NCBI GenBank assembly: GCA_002007405.1
Contig: JYIN01000008.1
Coordinates: 1 to 64,000, forward strand
Origin: Gammaproteobacteria bacterium Gsub
Lineage (GTDB): Bacteria; Pseudomonadota; Gammaproteobacteria; PS1; Pseudothioglobaceae
Length of the DNA stretch: 64,000 bases
Direction: 5' to 3'
The number at the start of each line of letters is the position of its first letter. The first letter of the stretch is position 1. Positions 18,637-29,006 of this stretch are shown one piece after another. The notes under the pieces were generated by a model. It was not told the origin of the DNA. It searched no databases and saw only the letters and a list, made by a program, of their open reading frames with translations. A program made the translations under genes and the position numbers.

Positions 18637-21444
18637 CGGTTTTAAATATTGTCCGGTATAAGATTTTCCTATCTCAGCCACCGCCTCAGGAGTGCCAGTG
18701 GCAATAATATCTCCGCCCCTATCACCTCCCTCAGGACCTAGATCAACAATCCAATCAGCAGTTTTAATCACATCTAAATTGTGCTCAATAATAACGATGC
18801 TATTATCACGCTCACGCAATCGGTTAATGACTGATAATAATTGTTTAATGTCATGAAAATGTAGCCCTGTGGTTGGTTCATCAAGAATATAAAGCGTTTT
18901 TCCAGTGTCTATTTTTGCAAGCTCTTTGGCGAGTTTAATACGCTGCGCTTCACCACCAGACAGGGTTATGGCATTTTGCCCGAGGGTGATATAAGACAGC
19001 CCAACATCAACGAGAGTTTGTAGTTTTTTGTTAATTTTTGGAATCGGATTAAAAAACGCTGTCGCAGTTTCTACGGTCATATTCAATACTTCGGAGATGT
19101 TTTTGCCTTTGTATAAAATTTCCAAAGTTTCACGATTATATCGCTCGCCATCGCATACATCACACGATACATAAATATCGGGCAAAAAGTGCATTTCTAC
19201 TTTAATTAATCCATCACCTTTACAGGCCTCGCAGCGACCGCCTTTGACATTAAAACTAAAACGCCCTGCCTTATATCCTAGAGAACGCGCCTTTAAAGTT
19301 TGTGAAAATAAATCACGAATCAGGGAAAACAAGCCTGTATAAGTTGCTGGATTTGAGCGTGGTGTGCGTCCAATCGGGCTTTGATTAATATTAACCACTT
19401 TATCAAAATACTCCAGCCCAGTAACGCCCGTATAAGCCGCAGGTATTGTTTGCGCGTGGTTTAATTCTCGAGCCACCAAAGCATATAAAGTATCGTTAAT
19501 AAGGGTAGATTTACCAGAACCAGACACACCAGTAATACAAGTCAGCAACCCTACAGGAATAGACAAATCAACTTGGTTGAGATTGTTACCTGAAGCACCC
19601 TTAATAATAAGCCAATGATTCGTGGGCTTACGCGCATTTGGCACTGCAATAGTTTTACGGGTACTGACATAATCGCCCGTTAATGATTTAGTATTATCGC
19701 TTACCTGTTGTGGAGTGCCATGAGCAATAATCTCACCACCATGCACACCAGCACCAGCACCGATATCAATCACATAATCGGCTTGTTTAATCGCCTCTTC
19801 ATCGTGTTCAACCACAATCACGGTATTGCCAATATCGCGCAGGTAAGTCAGGGTATTGAGTAGTTTTTTATTATCTCTTTGATGGAGTCCAATAGAGGGC
19901 TCATCCAACACATATAAAACCCCCATCAAACCTGCACCAATTTGGCTGGCTAGGCGAATCCGTTGTGATTCACCGCCTGATAGACTGTTAGCACGGCGTT
20001 CTAAACTCAAATATTCCAGCCCGATATTGATTAAAAATGTCAAACGCTGAATAATTTCTTTTAATATTTTTTCTGCAATTTGACCACGCACACCTTCAAT
20101 CTTTAAATGCTTGAAAAAATCATGGGCATTGGCAATAGAGAGGCTGCTAATATCATTTAGATTTTTCCCATTGATAAAAACATTTCTAGCCGACTCATTT
20201 AGCCTGCTGCCACCACAACTGACACAATCTCGACTCACTATATAACGCGAAAGATCTTCTCTAACTGAACAAATTTCACTTTCTTCATAACGGTGTATCA
20301 TTCTTGGAATTACACCTGCAAACGGTTTTGCTTTACCTATCCACCGCCTACGACCTTTAATTTTAGAAAAATCAATTATTTCTTTACCGCTACCATAAAG
20401 GATAATTTTCCTGTGTTGCTCACTGAGTTGCTGATAAGGAATATCAATACTAAAACCATAATGTTTGCCAACTGACATTAAGATCTGATAAAGATAAGTA
20501 TTTGACCGACCCCAGCCAGAAATTGCCCCATCTGCTAGACTCAACTCAGGATTGGTGACTACTTTCTCAACATCAAACATATCTTTAATGCCTAACCCAT
20601 CACAAACTTGACAAGCACCAACTGGATTATTAAAAGAAAATAATCTCGGCTCTAATTCGGTTAATGAATAACCGCATTCAACACAGGAAAATTTAGCCGA
20701 AAACACTAATTCTTTTTGCTTGGATTGATTGTCCATAGGTGCAACACGCACCAAACCCCCACTCAAATTAAGCGCAGTTTCTAAAGATTGAGACAAACGC
20801 AGGGCAATATCTTTTCTAACACTTAGACGGTCAATTACAATTTCAATATTGTGGTGGGATTTGCCATCAAGTGCCTCCATTGAATCTAAATAAACAACCT
20901 TACCATCCACTCTTGCACGCAAAAATCCTTGATGAGAGAGCTCTTCAAGCATTTTTGTGTGGCTACCTTTGCGATTTTGCACCACTGGAGACAGTAGCAT
21001 AATTTTCTCACCTTCGGGCAACTGTACTACACTATCAACCATTTGTGAAACCGTCTGAGTGGTTAAATCAATTTTATGCTTCGGGCATTTTGGCACGCCT
21101 ACTCGGGCGAACAACAGCCTTAAATAATCATAAATTTCAGTAATGGTACCGACAGTTGAACGCGGGTTATGCGAAGTGGCTTTTTGCTCAATAGAAATGG
21201 CAGGCGACAAACCCTCAATATGATCGATATCAGGCTTTTCCATCAGTGATAAAAATTGCCGTGCATATGCTGATAAAGACTCAACATAACGGCGTTGTCC
21301 TTCGGCATAAATAGTATCAAATGCTAAAGAAGATTTACCCGAACCTGACAGACCGGTAATGACCACCAATTTGTTACGCGGAATATCAATATCAATATTT
21401 TTAAGGTTGTTCGTGCGTGCGCCACGGATACTAATTTGCTCCAT
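18628..21444 (-). CDS. uvrA: Excinuclease ABC subunit A
   Basis: Damage-sensing ATPase of nucleotide excision repair. 938 residues from the ATG at 21444, matching the 940-residue E. coli protein and its start (M[15 protein letters not shown]). The frame is open 22 codons further, but those residues are not family-like. There are two ABC modules: Walker [15 protein letters not shown] and [14 protein letters not shown], with signatures [14 protein letters not shown] and [15 protein letters not shown]. Two zinc sites are present: CVECG with CQVC, and CEACKGDG with CDVCDG. It is divergent from pyrH. Confidence 0.97.
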   Translation of the reverse strand: MEQISIRGARTNNLKNIDIDIPRNKLVVITGLSGSGKSSLAFDTIYAEGQRRYVESLSAYARQFLSLMEKPDIDHIEGLSPAISIEQKATSHNPRSTVGTITEIYDYLRLLFARVGVPKCPKHKIDLTTQTVSQMVDSVVQLPEGEKIMLLSPVVQNRKGSHTKMLEELSHQGFLRARVDGKVVYLDSMEALDGKSHHNIEIVIDRLSVRKDIALRLSQSLETALNLSGGLVRVAPMDNQSKQKELVFSAKFSCVECGYSLTELEPRLFSFNNPVGACQVCDGLGIKDMFDVEKVVTNPELSLADGAISGWGRSNTYLYQILMSVGKHYGFSIDIPYQQLSEQHRKIILYGSGKEIIDFSKIKGRRRWIGKAKPFAGVIPRMIHRYEESEICSVREDLSRYIVSRDCVSCGGSRLNESARNVFINGKNLNDISSLSIANAHDFFKHLKIEGVRGQIAEKILKEIIQRLTFLINIGLEYLSLERRANSLSGGESQRIRLASQIGAGLMGVLYVLDEPSIGLHQRDNKKLLNTLTYLRDIGNTVIVVEHDEEAIKQADYVIDIGAGAGVHGGEIIAHGTPQQVSDNTKSLTGDYVSTRKTIAVPNARKPTNHWLIIKGASGNNLNQVDLSIPVGLLTCITGVSGSGKSTLINDTLYALVARELNHAQTIPAAYTGVTGLEYFDKVVNINQSPIGRTPRSNPATYTGLFSLIRDLFSQTLKARSLGYKAGRFSFNVKGGRCEACKGDGLIKVEMHFLPDIYVSCDVCDGERYNRETLEILYKGKNISEVLNMTVETATAFFNPIPKINKKLQTLVDVGLSYITLGQNAITLSGGEAQRIKLAKELAKIDTGKTLYILDEPTTGLHFHDIKQLLSVINRLRERDNSIVIIEHNLDVIKTADWIVDLGPEGGDRGGDIIATGTPEAVAEIGKSYTGQYLKPLL

Positions 21445-21533
21445 TCTAAAGCCAGATTTCGTTGTAACAAAAGCCTCCATTATAACGCTCAAGGTAGGTA
21501 AAATCACCATTAATTTAATTGTCTCCAGTAACC

Positions 21534-22268
21534 ATGAGTCAATATCAACGCATATTAATTAAATTCAGTGGCGAAGCACTTGCTGATGCAAAAGATACCA
21601 TTAGCCCAAATACTTTGGATAAGATTACAAACATTATTCAATCTGCACTTAAACAAAAAGTTGAAGTGGCTATTGTTGTTGGCGGAGGTAATATTTTTCG
21701 TGGTGCAACGCTTTTGAACGCGGGTATAAACCGTGTTACTGGCGACCACATGGGCATGCTTGCCACAGTGATTAACGCCCTAGCACTGGCCAACACATGC
21801 AAACACGCCAATATTGATACTTTAGTTATGTCGGGTTTTCCAATTGGTGGCGGGGTTTGCGTCCCAACCAACCACAACCAAGCAAAACAAGCACTCAGCA
21901 AAGGGCGGGTTGTGATTTTTTCGGCTGGCACTGGAAACCCCTGTTTTACCACCGATACAGCTGCGGTGCTACGCGGTATTGAAATAGGTGCAGATATTAT
22001 TTTTAAAGCCACTAAAGTTGATGGCGTCTATACCCATGACCCAATAAAAAATCCCAAAGCTAAGCGTTATCAAACACTTAGTTTTAATGAGGCGATTGAA
22101 AAAAACCTCAAAATTATGGATACTGCTGCTTTTGCGATGTGTCGCGAACACAATTTAAAAATTTGTGTATTCAGCATGTTAGATAATACACAAACTTTAT
22201 CTAATATTTTAAAAGGCGCACCACTGGGCACAATTATTAGTAATCAAACAAACACAATGGAGGGATAA
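21534..22268 (+). CDS. pyrH: Uridylate kinase
   Basis: Hexameric UMP kinase (UMP + ATP to UDP) of the amino-acid kinase fold. 244 residues from the ATG at 21534 ([18 protein letters not shown]). Motifs: [47 protein letters not shown] and [13 protein letters not shown]. Its stop shares bases with the frr start, as in the common pyrH-frr operon. tsf and rpsB, often upstream, are not here. Confidence 0.97.
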   Translation: MSQYQRILIKFSGEALADAKDTISPNTLDKITNIIQSALKQKVEVAIVVGGGNIFRGATLLNAGINRVTGDHMGMLATVINALALANTCKHANIDTLVMSGFPIGGGVCVPTNHNQAKQALSKGRVVIFSAGTGNPCFTTDTAAVLRGIEIGADIIFKATKVDGVYTHDPIKNPKAKRYQTLSFNEAIEKNLKIMDTAAFAMCREHNLKICVFSMLDNTQTLSNILKGAPLGTIISNQTNTMEG

Positions 22269-22828
22269 TGATGTTAAATGAAATACAAAATGATGCCAAT
22301 GAACGCATGAATAAAACCCTTGCTACATTAGACAGTGCATTTAGTAAAATTAGAACCGATCGCGCCCACCCTACCCTATTGGAGCAAATCCAAGTAGATT
22401 ATTATGGGCAGATGGTGCCAATTTCACAAGTTGCCAATATCAGCGCCGAAGATTCACGCACCCTTAAAGTGTTGCCATGGGAGAAAGATATGGTCGCAGT
22501 AGTTGAAAAATCAATTATGACTTCTGATTTAGGGCTGAACCCACAAACCATAGGGCAAGTAATACGAATCCCTCTACCACCACTTAACGAGGAACGCCGC
22601 CGTGAATTGGTTCGCGTGGTCAAAGACGAGGCAGAACAAGCCAAAGTCGCAGTGCGTAATATTCGCCGCGATGCCAATTCTGACTTTAAAGAATTATTAA
22701 AGGAAAAGGAAATTTCACAAGATGAGGCACACAAGGCGGAAAATAACATTCAAAAAATTACCGATAATCACATTAATATCATTGATGAAAAGTTAAGTAA
22801 AAAAGAAAATTCGCTACTTAAAATATAA
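22268..22828 (+). CDS. frr: Ribosome recycling factor
   Basis: 186 residues, the usual length. With EF-G it splits post-termination ribosomes. It is a three-helix bundle with a small beta domain. Characteristic segments are [48 protein letters not shown] and [20 protein letters not shown]. Two adjacent Met codons (22268 and 22271) follow GGAGGGATA, a strong ribosome site. It overlaps pyrH by one base and is followed by a rho-independent terminator. Confidence 0.97.
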   Translation: MMLNEIQNDANERMNKTLATLDSAFSKIRTDRAHPTLLEQIQVDYYGQMVPISQVANISAEDSRTLKVLPWEKDMVAVVEKSIMTSDLGLNPQTIGQVIRIPLPPLNEERRRELVRVVKDEAEQAKVAVRNIRRDANSDFKELLKEKEISQDEAHKAENNIQKITDNHINIIDEKLSKKENSLLKI

Positions 22829-22845
22829 TCATTTTAAAAAATAAT

Positions 22846-22874
22846 AAAAAAGCCTGCAACCGCAGGCTTTTTTA
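22846..22874 (+). terminator. Rho-independent terminator of pyrH-frr
   Basis: The stem AGCCTGC/GCAGGCT with an AACC loop (22851-22868) is flanked by A6 and T6 runs and lies 20 bases after the frr stop. The flanking A and T runs make it potentially bidirectional. Confidence 0.9.
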
Positions 22875-22906
22875 TTGGGGTTTTATTTGTCGGGGTTTTA
22901 TTAGTA

Positions 22907-22947
22907 GAAACCCTTGCATAATGTATGAATAATCATCAAAAACCCAT
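22907..22947. repeat. Degraded copy B of the 40-bp palindromic element
   Basis: GAAACCCTTGCATA with a TATGAATAAT centre aligns with copy A at 16426-16465 apart from a one-base insertion and a decayed right arm. About 55 bases further, at 22994-23006, TTGTAAAAAGTCTC reads like another end of the same type. This may therefore be a remnant about 100 bp long rather than a solo palindrome. Confidence 0.55.
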
Positions 22948-23005
22948 CTTCAACCAACTTAGCAAAATCTCCTATTTTACTAATCACATACATTGTAAAA
23001 AGTCT

Positions 23006-23401
23006 CTAGTAATTTTCTACGCAATCAAAATAATCTTTCCATCTGCCAGGTGAAAATTCAGTGCCTAGTGCATCAAGCGGACCTGTATTATATAAAAAAC
23101 CACTTGACAATGCATCTTTAAATCTTTGAATGTTGGCAGCCGATAAACCTAATCTATCTTCACAAGCTTTATGCGCCTCAGCAGTTACTGGTGTGCCAGA
23201 AGTTGTGTGCCCAATAACTTTTTTAGAGGTGTCAGTTAAGGTCATATTTTTTGCATCTTTATCACCAACCACAGCTTGGTCAGCTGCTGGTGATAGTGCA
23301 TCTAACGACTCAACTGGACCTTTATCACGATCATCACCACCTGCTATTACTCCAGTTATTAAAGCAAATATTGCTAAAAAATTTAAAATTTTTTTTGTCA
23401 T
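23006..23401 (-). CDS. Small secreted protein of unknown function
   Basis: 131 residues with a clear signal peptide (about 1-20, KKILNFLAIFALITGVIAG), an acidic Asp/Lys-rich segment, then a region with paired cysteines (Cys82 and a C-terminal CVENY). No domain is recognised. The stop codon (TAG, 23006-23008) falls at the edge of the IS-like remnant, so the C-terminus may be altered or shortened. The gene has a GAGAACA ribosome site and its own promoter region, divergent from cmoB. Probably periplasmic. Confidence 0.65.
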   Translation of the reverse strand: MTKKILNFLAIFALITGVIAGGDDRDKGPVESLDALSPAADQAVVGDKDAKNMTLTDTSKKVIGHTTSGTPVTAEAHKACEDRLGLSAANIQRFKDALSSGFLYNTGPLDALGTEFSPGRWKDYFDCVENY

Positions 23402-23473
23402 TGTTGTTCTCCAAAAAGTAAAAAAATGTAACGAACCTGTATTTTATACCATTTATTTTTTAAAATAGACCTT

Positions 23474-24433
23474 ATGATTAATAATTTTTCTAAATATTGC
23501 GCATCAACTCAAATATCAACAATTTGTACTCCGCTAATTCAGCGCTCAAACCAAGCCTTTGTAGTTAATAATGGCAATATTCTTAGATGGAGGAAATCGC
23601 TTGAGACAATCAAACAACAAAAGGCTGGAAAACTAAACTATGCAAAGCCCTATCTTCATATTGATACTTGCATCAATCAGGCAACTTTACAAAAATCTCT
23701 AGAAAATCTTATCCCGTGGCGTAAAGGACCGTATCAAATTGGTAATTTGCAGGTGGATAGCGAATGGCGTGGCGACATGAAATGGGATAGACTGAGCCCA
23801 TATATTCGCCCACTTAAAAATAAAACCATCCTTGATGTTGGTTCTGGCAATGGTTATTTCACTTATTTAATGGCAATGGAAGGGGCGGATATTGCACTTG
23901 GAATTGAGCCCTTTTTACTGTTTAATTATCAGTTTCAGGCAATCCGCTGTTTAATTAAAGATCCACCAAAAGCCTTTGTTTTGCCTCTGTCTTTAGAACA
24001 GATGCCAGATTCTCAAGTGTTTGACACGATATTTTCAATGGGTGTGCTCTACCATCAAAAAAAGCCTTTGCAACATCTACATAAACTTAAAAATCTGCTG
24101 ACCAAAGAGGGAGAATTAGTTTTAGAAACTTTGATTATTGATAAAAAGCACGGCACCCAAATCATCCCTAAAAACCGCTATGCAAAAATGCGTAATGTTT
24201 ATTGCCTACCCTCGGTAGAATTATTACAAACTTGGCTAACAACAGCTGGTTTTAAAGCTATTAAATTGGTAGATATTAACCAAACTAGCTTTGTAGAACA
24301 ATGCGCAACACGCTGGATTGGCGATAATGCACAATCGTTGCAGGATTTTTTAAACCCAGACGATATAAATTTAACCATTGAGGGTTTGCCCGCACCCAGA
24401 CGCGCTTTATTTATCTGCCATAAAAATGTATAA
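23474..24433 (+). CDS. cmoB: tRNA U34 carboxymethyltransferase
   Basis: 319 residues, family length. It transfers a carboxymethyl group from carboxy-SAM to 5-hydroxyuridine at wobble position 34, giving cmo5U. The N-terminal helical domain ends in WRKGPYQIGNLQVDSEWRGD. The Rossmann core has LDVGSGNGYFTYLMA, GIEPFLLFNYQF and DTIFSMGVLYHQKKP, diagnostic for CmoB. The partner cmoA is not adjacent. Confidence 0.96.
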   Translation: MINNFSKYCASTQISTICTPLIQRSNQAFVVNNGNILRWRKSLETIKQQKAGKLNYAKPYLHIDTCINQATLQKSLENLIPWRKGPYQIGNLQVDSEWRGDMKWDRLSPYIRPLKNKTILDVGSGNGYFTYLMAMEGADIALGIEPFLLFNYQFQAIRCLIKDPPKAFVLPLSLEQMPDSQVFDTIFSMGVLYHQKKPLQHLHKLKNLLTKEGELVLETLIIDKKHGTQIIPKNRYAKMRNVYCLPSVELLQTWLTTAGFKAIKLVDINQTSFVEQCATRWIGDNAQSLQDFLNPDDINLTIEGLPAPRRALFICHKNV

Positions 24434-24440
24434 TTGACCG

Positions 24441-25256
24441 ATGATTTTTCGTGTGATATTAATTGCTTTTTTATTTAGCAAAAATGCCATTGGCGCACCT
24501 GATATTGTGGTTAGCATCAACCCCCTTCATTCAATTGTAAGCGCACTCACCAAAGGCATCACAACGCCAAAATTATTGTTAAAAACTGGGCAATCAGCGC
24601 ATCATTTTCACTTGCATCCCGCGCAATTATCTTTATTAGAAAAGGCAGATTTAATCGTTTTGGTACATCCTGATTTTGAACATGGGATTGCCAAAGTGCT
24701 TAACCACATCAAACCCAACAAGCAATTAAGGCTAAATCAAAAAAGCCAAAATAATCATCACAGCTGGTTAGACATCAACCATATCCAGCATTTTGCCGCA
24801 GCACTTAGAGATAAATTAAAACATATTGATATGGAAAATAAGACTATCTATCAGCAAAACTTCAAATTACTTAATCAGCGATTAGAGCAGTTAAAATCTA
24901 CCGTTAAAAAAAAATTATCAATTTATAGTGAAGTGCAAGTTATACCGTTTTCCAATGCATTTGCCTATTTTCTAAAGGCCAACAATCTAACCCATACACC
25001 CCCTATCACCCAATCGCACGCACAAAGATTGAATATCAAAGCAATATTAAATGGCAAACGAACTATTAAAAATACTCAAGCAAAATGCTTACTCAGTAGC
25101 TCGCAAATACCTCAAAAACAAATCCGCGTCATCATTGAAAGTTCTAATATTAATACAGTTAGCATTGATATTATAGGTGCGGGTATCCCCCCAGGTCCGC
25201 AACATTATTTCCAACTGATACAAAATATTACCCACAGACTCATTCAATGTCTATAA
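24441..25256 (+). CDS. ZnuA-like metal ABC transporter substrate-binding protein
   Basis: 271 residues with a signal peptide (about 1-18). It is a cluster A-I type solute-binding fold: VVSINPLHSIVSAL, SAHHFHLHPAQLSLLEKADLIV with the first metal His, then a helical backbone and a C-terminal IDIIGAGIPPGPQHYFQLI. The usual second-lobe ligand motif F-H-D-A-x-x-Y-F is replaced by FSNAFAYF, so a key His appears to be missing. No His-rich loop and no znuB or znuC neighbour are seen. It may bind metal weakly or have another ligand. It overlaps bioC by 10 bases. Confidence 0.8.
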   Translation: MIFRVILIAFLFSKNAIGAPDIVVSINPLHSIVSALTKGITTPKLLLKTGQSAHHFHLHPAQLSLLEKADLIVLVHPDFEHGIAKVLNHIKPNKQLRLNQKSQNNHHSWLDINHIQHFAAALRDKLKHIDMENKTIYQQNFKLLNQRLEQLKSTVKKKLSIYSEVQVIPFSNAFAYFLKANNLTHTPPITQSHAQRLNIKAILNGKRTIKNTQAKCLLSSSQIPQKQIRVIIESSNINTVSIDIIGAGIPPGPQHYFQLIQNITHRLIQCL

Positions 25257-25999
25257 AAACAGCGTTTAATAAAGCCTCTGCCAATTACAATGCACATGCT
25301 TTTTTGCAAAAAGAAATTGGATCGCGTCTGGCTCAAAAATTGAGGGTTATTTCCACCAATACTGAGGCTATTCTAGACCTCGGTTCAGGCACAGGATTAC
25401 TCACCACACAACTACAAACATCCCATCCAAATGCACAAATTATCTGCCTAGATTTTGCTCGTCTGATGTTAAAAAAAAACCCTGCAAATCATAAAATATG
25501 TGCCAATGCCTACGCCCTACCACTGGCTGATAATAGTGTTAATATGATTGCCTCTAATCTGATGATACAATGGTGTCCTGATTTAGAAACGCTGTTTTAT
25601 GAATGCCATAGAGTGCTTAAAAATGACGGACTGTTGCTATTTTCCAGCTTTGGCACTGACACCTTAAAGGAGTTAAAAAAAAGCTGGTCAATGGTTGATG
25701 ATAAACCCCATGTTAATACTTTTATGGATATGCACGACATTGGCGACCAATTACTCCAAAGTGCCTTCCAATCACCTGTAATGGAGATGGAAACTCTAAC
25801 ACTAACTTATCAAAAAGTTAGTGATTTATTACAAGACATCAAAGCGATTGGTGCCCAAACAGTAGATAATCGCTCAAAATCTCTTACCGGAAAAAATAAA
25901 TTCCAATTGATGACAAAAATGTATGAAACTTATCGCACACAAGGAAAATTACCTGCAACCTATGAGGTCATTTATGGACATGCATGGAAAGTTGGCTGA
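25247..25999 (+). CDS. bioC: Malonyl-[acyl-carrier protein] O-methyltransferase
   Basis: 250 residues. SAM-dependent methyltransferase that masks malonyl-ACP so it can prime pimelate synthesis for biotin. The N-terminus FNKASANYNAHAFLQKEIG, motif I LDLGSGTGLLT, and MIASNLMIQWCPDLETLFYE with HRVLKNDGLLLFSSFG match BioC. No other bio genes are in the window. Biotin supply is relevant to the oadA product. Confidence 0.9.
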   Translation: MSIKTAFNKASANYNAHAFLQKEIGSRLAQKLRVISTNTEAILDLGSGTGLLTTQLQTSHPNAQIICLDFARLMLKKNPANHKICANAYALPLADNSVNMIASNLMIQWCPDLETLFYECHRVLKNDGLLLFSSFGTDTLKELKKSWSMVDDKPHVNTFMDMHDIGDQLLQSAFQSPVMEMETLTLTYQKVSDLLQDIKAIGAQTVDNRSKSLTGKNKFQLMTKMYETYRTQGKLPATYEVIYGHAWKVG

Positions 26000-26070
26000 A
26001 CTCAGTTTGGTTTTTATGAGATTTTTGGTGGAAAAATGGGAAGGATTGGCAAAATGGAGGTAGATGGTTT

Positions 26071-27828
26071 TTAATTAAGTTGGATGCGCGACCCCCATGG
26101 CACTTGCTGTTTGCCTTTTACCAGCCATAATACCGGGTAGTTTGGCTCAGATTTTGGAAATCTGCCCTTGGCATCGGTGAAATAGATTAACACATCATTT
26201 GGTGTGTTTTTGGTTTTGATGTAATCAAATACGGGGTTAAAATCAGTGCCACCGCCACCGCCAAATGAATCAGGAAATTGGATTTTTTCCCAAGCCTCAA
26301 AATGCCAAGGTGAATCCTGTGCCAATTTGTCGTCGCAGGCAATTAAAGTAATGCTGGCACGAATATTGGCTTTAATGGCATTAATTTCTGAGGTAAATTT
26401 ATCAATCTCGTCTTGAGAAATTGAGCCTGAGATGTCAATAGCTACGGTGATACTCATTTGTCTTGATTTAAGAGATGGAAAAATAGCATCTCCCATACGC
26501 CGCGAGGGGCGGGAATAAGTAAAATCATCATACGCAAAAGCCGACATATACTGGGCTAAGAGCGATTGCCATGGAACCTGGGGTTGCAGGAAAAAACCAA
26601 TCAACTTAGCAAATTCTGCACTAAGTCTGCCCGCTTGTTGTGCCAATTGTGCGCTTGAGGCTAAGTTTTTTTGCCACTGGCTTGCTAGTTTATCTATTTC
26701 ATCGGGTTGTAGAGGCTTTGGCTGCTGCGCAAATTGTGCACTATATTGGCTTTGGCTTTTCTTAGATTTATCTTTTTGTTTTGGGGATGAGTTTTGTAAT
26801 TGATCTTCGCTGATTTTATTGCTAGATTGCAAAAGGTTGTCATTATTAAAGTCGTCATATAAATGTTGATCCATTGGCTGTTGATTAAGATTATCAGCAA
26901 TCATGGGGTAAATTTCCTCGGCAATCATGCCCTCATACTGTTGATAGATTGGCACCTCAATAGGCGGACGAAAACCCTCTTTAATTAACAATGGATTGAT
27001 AGCAAAATCACAAGCCAGATCCCATTTATGTTTGCTACGCATGCCTCGACGAGCAAAATGCGTGAGCGCACAATGCAGTGCTTCGTGAATCAGCACAAAT
27101 TTAATCTGCGAATTATCTAGTGCATCAATAAACGCAGGGTTATAATAAAAATTTTTAGCATCAGTGGCACTGGTTTTGCACCAATCATCTGCAACAACAA
27201 GTGGCAAACGCAGCACCAAATTACCCAAAAAAGGCTTATCTAACATTAACTGGGTGCGAGCCTTAGTGAGTTTTGCCATAATTTTATCTAAATCTAGTGC
27301 TTTTTTATCTGTATCAATTACAAGATCCTCAGCAACCACTTTAACCCCTATCTTAGTTTGCAACTCCTCACCCTGCCCTATTTTCTTAACTTTATTTATT
27401 TTGGGGTGTTTTGCACTTAACTGTTTGATGTTTTTTCGTTGCCCGTTCGTGAGTAATGCTATATTGGGGAATAATTCTCTATCCTCTGCCCTAGTATGGG
27501 TTTTTAATAAAGTGCCAAATTCAGCCAATAGATCAGGTTTTTCCACCAATGCTTGTGCTAATTGATAGAGTTTTTGGTGTTCATTAATAAGCCGGGTGCA
27601 TAAGGCATCTAACTCAGCTGATTTGCCTTTAAGTGGAGTGAAAATTGCCTTTTCTTCGGTCTCAAAATGGGTTTGAAAACTAGCCCTAAAAGTTGTTGAA
27701 ATTTGCAAACAAAGAGCGTCAATCTCAGTCAAACTCCCAGATTTTGCAACATTCACTGCCTTATTGCCAAGCGCTAGAGAAATATGGTGTTCCTTAGCTA
27801 AAACCAATAATTCATCGGCTACTTTCAT
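26071..27828 (-). CDS. Hemerythrin-like / DUF2201 metallopeptidase-like / VWA fusion protein
   Basis: 585 residues from the ATG at 27828. Residues 1-125 look like a hemerythrin HHE domain with ligand pattern His15, His54-x3-Glu58, His84, His111-x4-Asp116. Residues 185-320 match the DUF2201 putative metallopeptidase with HEALH at 248-252. A low-complexity Gln/Ser/Lys linker follows (about 315-375). The C-terminal VWA-like domain (about 455-585) has the MIDAS motif DISGS at 465-469 and TDF near 528. The last two parts are the usual partner of MoxR ATPases. The hemerythrin fusion is unusual. The start overlaps the nnrS stop as TGATG. Confidence 0.85.
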   Translation of the reverse strand: MKVADELLVLAKEHHISLALGNKAVNVAKSGSLTEIDALCLQISTTFRASFQTHFETEEKAIFTPLKGKSAELDALCTRLINEHQKLYQLAQALVEKPDLLAEFGTLLKTHTRAEDRELFPNIALLTNGQRKNIKQLSAKHPKINKVKKIGQGEELQTKIGVKVVAEDLVIDTDKKALDLDKIMAKLTKARTQLMLDKPFLGNLVLRLPLVVADDWCKTSATDAKNFYYNPAFIDALDNSQIKFVLIHEALHCALTHFARRGMRSKHKWDLACDFAINPLLIKEGFRPPIEVPIYQQYEGMIAEEIYPMIADNLNQQPMDQHLYDDFNNDNLLQSSNKISEDQLQNSSPKQKDKSKKSQSQYSAQFAQQPKPLQPDEIDKLASQWQKNLASSAQLAQQAGRLSAEFAKLIGFFLQPQVPWQSLLAQYMSAFAYDDFTYSRPSRRMGDAIFPSLKSRQMSITVAIDISGSISQDEIDKFTSEINAIKANIRASITLIACDDKLAQDSPWHFEAWEKIQFPDSFGGGGGTDFNPVFDYIKTKNTPNDVLIYFTDAKGRFPKSEPNYPVLWLVKGKQQVPWGSRIQLN

Positions 27829-29006
27829 CACCCAAACTGCCCATCAATCCTAACTTTAAAAAATAGTGGCGTGTAAATTAGCAAAAACATTACAAACGAT
27901 ACAATCCACAAAACCTGTGAGCTAAATATCCAATAAATATAATACTCAGGGCTTATAATAGGGGCTATCACCCTAAAAACAAAAGATAGACTCAATATTA
28001 TAAAAAGCCTATTTAATAGTCTGGGCGGCGCAAACACATTACGCCCAGTATGCCCCAGGGACACCCTACTCATCATACTAAGGGTCATCAGTGCAATACC
28101 AAAGGCAAAACTATGTAGTGCTATATTAGGCATAAATATCACAAAATAAGACAAAGCATTAAGCCCAAAACCCAAAATAATAAACCCATAAGCACAATAA
28201 ATACTCCACAGTAGCGGCTTTTTCCAAATACCTGGGTGATGCCAATTAAACAATCTAAGACTGTGAATGACAAACAAAATACCCGCCAAAATAGCGGATA
28301 AAACACCTTGTGAAAAAACCTCAATCGGAATAAATAATAAAACCAAAAATAGTGAAGATAAATCTAACCATTTAGAATTTTTTAATCCACTATCTAAATG
28401 CAAACCACGCTCAATAAAAAACGGAATCAATCGCCGTGCCATCATTAAAATTAGACTGATGATTAAATAAAAACCCAAATACAGCCCCCAAACTTCACCA
28501 TGCTCAACAATGCCGAGCAAACCCAAATAAAATAAGCCATGTGCCACTGTTATTAACAATAATTTACCAATAATGCCAATCTGTTGTTTTTGCTTGGTTT
28601 TAATAATTGGATAGGCAATTGCAACAATCGCAAAACCCAAAAAACCCACATCAATTAACGCCTGAAACGCAAGATATTGCAAAGGTATAAAAGGTAAGAA
28701 ACGCCCCGCTATCCACAGCACAAAAAGTGCTAATAGTGGCTTGCCATTTAGGGTTTGTAAGTTTGTCCAGTTCTTAACTGCACTCAGCAAAAAACCAACA
28801 ATGACTGCCACTGCATAAGCAAAAACCATCTCATGTCCATGCCAAAGGTTAACGCTTATATTAAGATTTAATATGTGGGTATGAAAAAACACCAGCCAAA
28901 GTGCCATAAAAATAACCCCAACCAAACCAGCAGCAAAGAAAAACGGTCTAAACCCTAAGCGTAAAAAAGGTACTATTTTGTGTTTGTGTTGTTCAAGACT
29001 TACCAT
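27828..29006 (-). CDS. NnrS family membrane protein
   Basis: 392 residues with about 12 transmembrane helices. NnrS is a heme- and copper-containing inner-membrane protein tied to nitric-oxide resistance and denitrification regulons. Family features visible: LRLGFRPFFFAAGLVGVIF at the start, LWHGHEMVFAYAVAVIVGFL in helix 2-3 with conserved His residues, the ARRLIPFFIERGL loop and SRVSLGHTGR near the C-terminus. It sits between the MoxR gene and the hemerythrin fusion gene, with TGATG stop/start overlaps on both sides. This indicates one translationally coupled operon. Confidence 0.92.
   Translation of the reverse strand: MVSLEQHKHKIVPFLRLGFRPFFFAAGLVGVIFMALWLVFFHTHILNLNISVNLWHGHEMVFAYAVAVIVGFLLSAVKNWTNLQTLNGKPLLALFVLWIAGRFLPFIPLQYLAFQALIDVGFLGFAIVAIAYPIIKTKQKQQIGIIGKLLLITVAHGLFYLGLLGIVEHGEVWGLYLGFYLIISLILMMARRLIPFFIERGLHLDSGLKNSKWLDLSSLFLVLLFIPIEVFSQGVLSAILAGILFVIHSLRLFNWHHPGIWKKPLLWSIYCAYGFIILGFGLNALSYFVIFMPNIALHSFAFGIALMTLSMMSRVSLGHTGRNVFAPPRLLNRLFIILSLSFVFRVIAPIISPEYYIYWIFSSQVLWIVSFVMFLLIYTPLFFKVRIDGQFG

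Noticed and set aside
21445-21510. 22-residue N-terminal extension of UvrA
   Set aside because: UvrA proteins start at the equivalent of the ATG at 21444, and the extension has no similarity.
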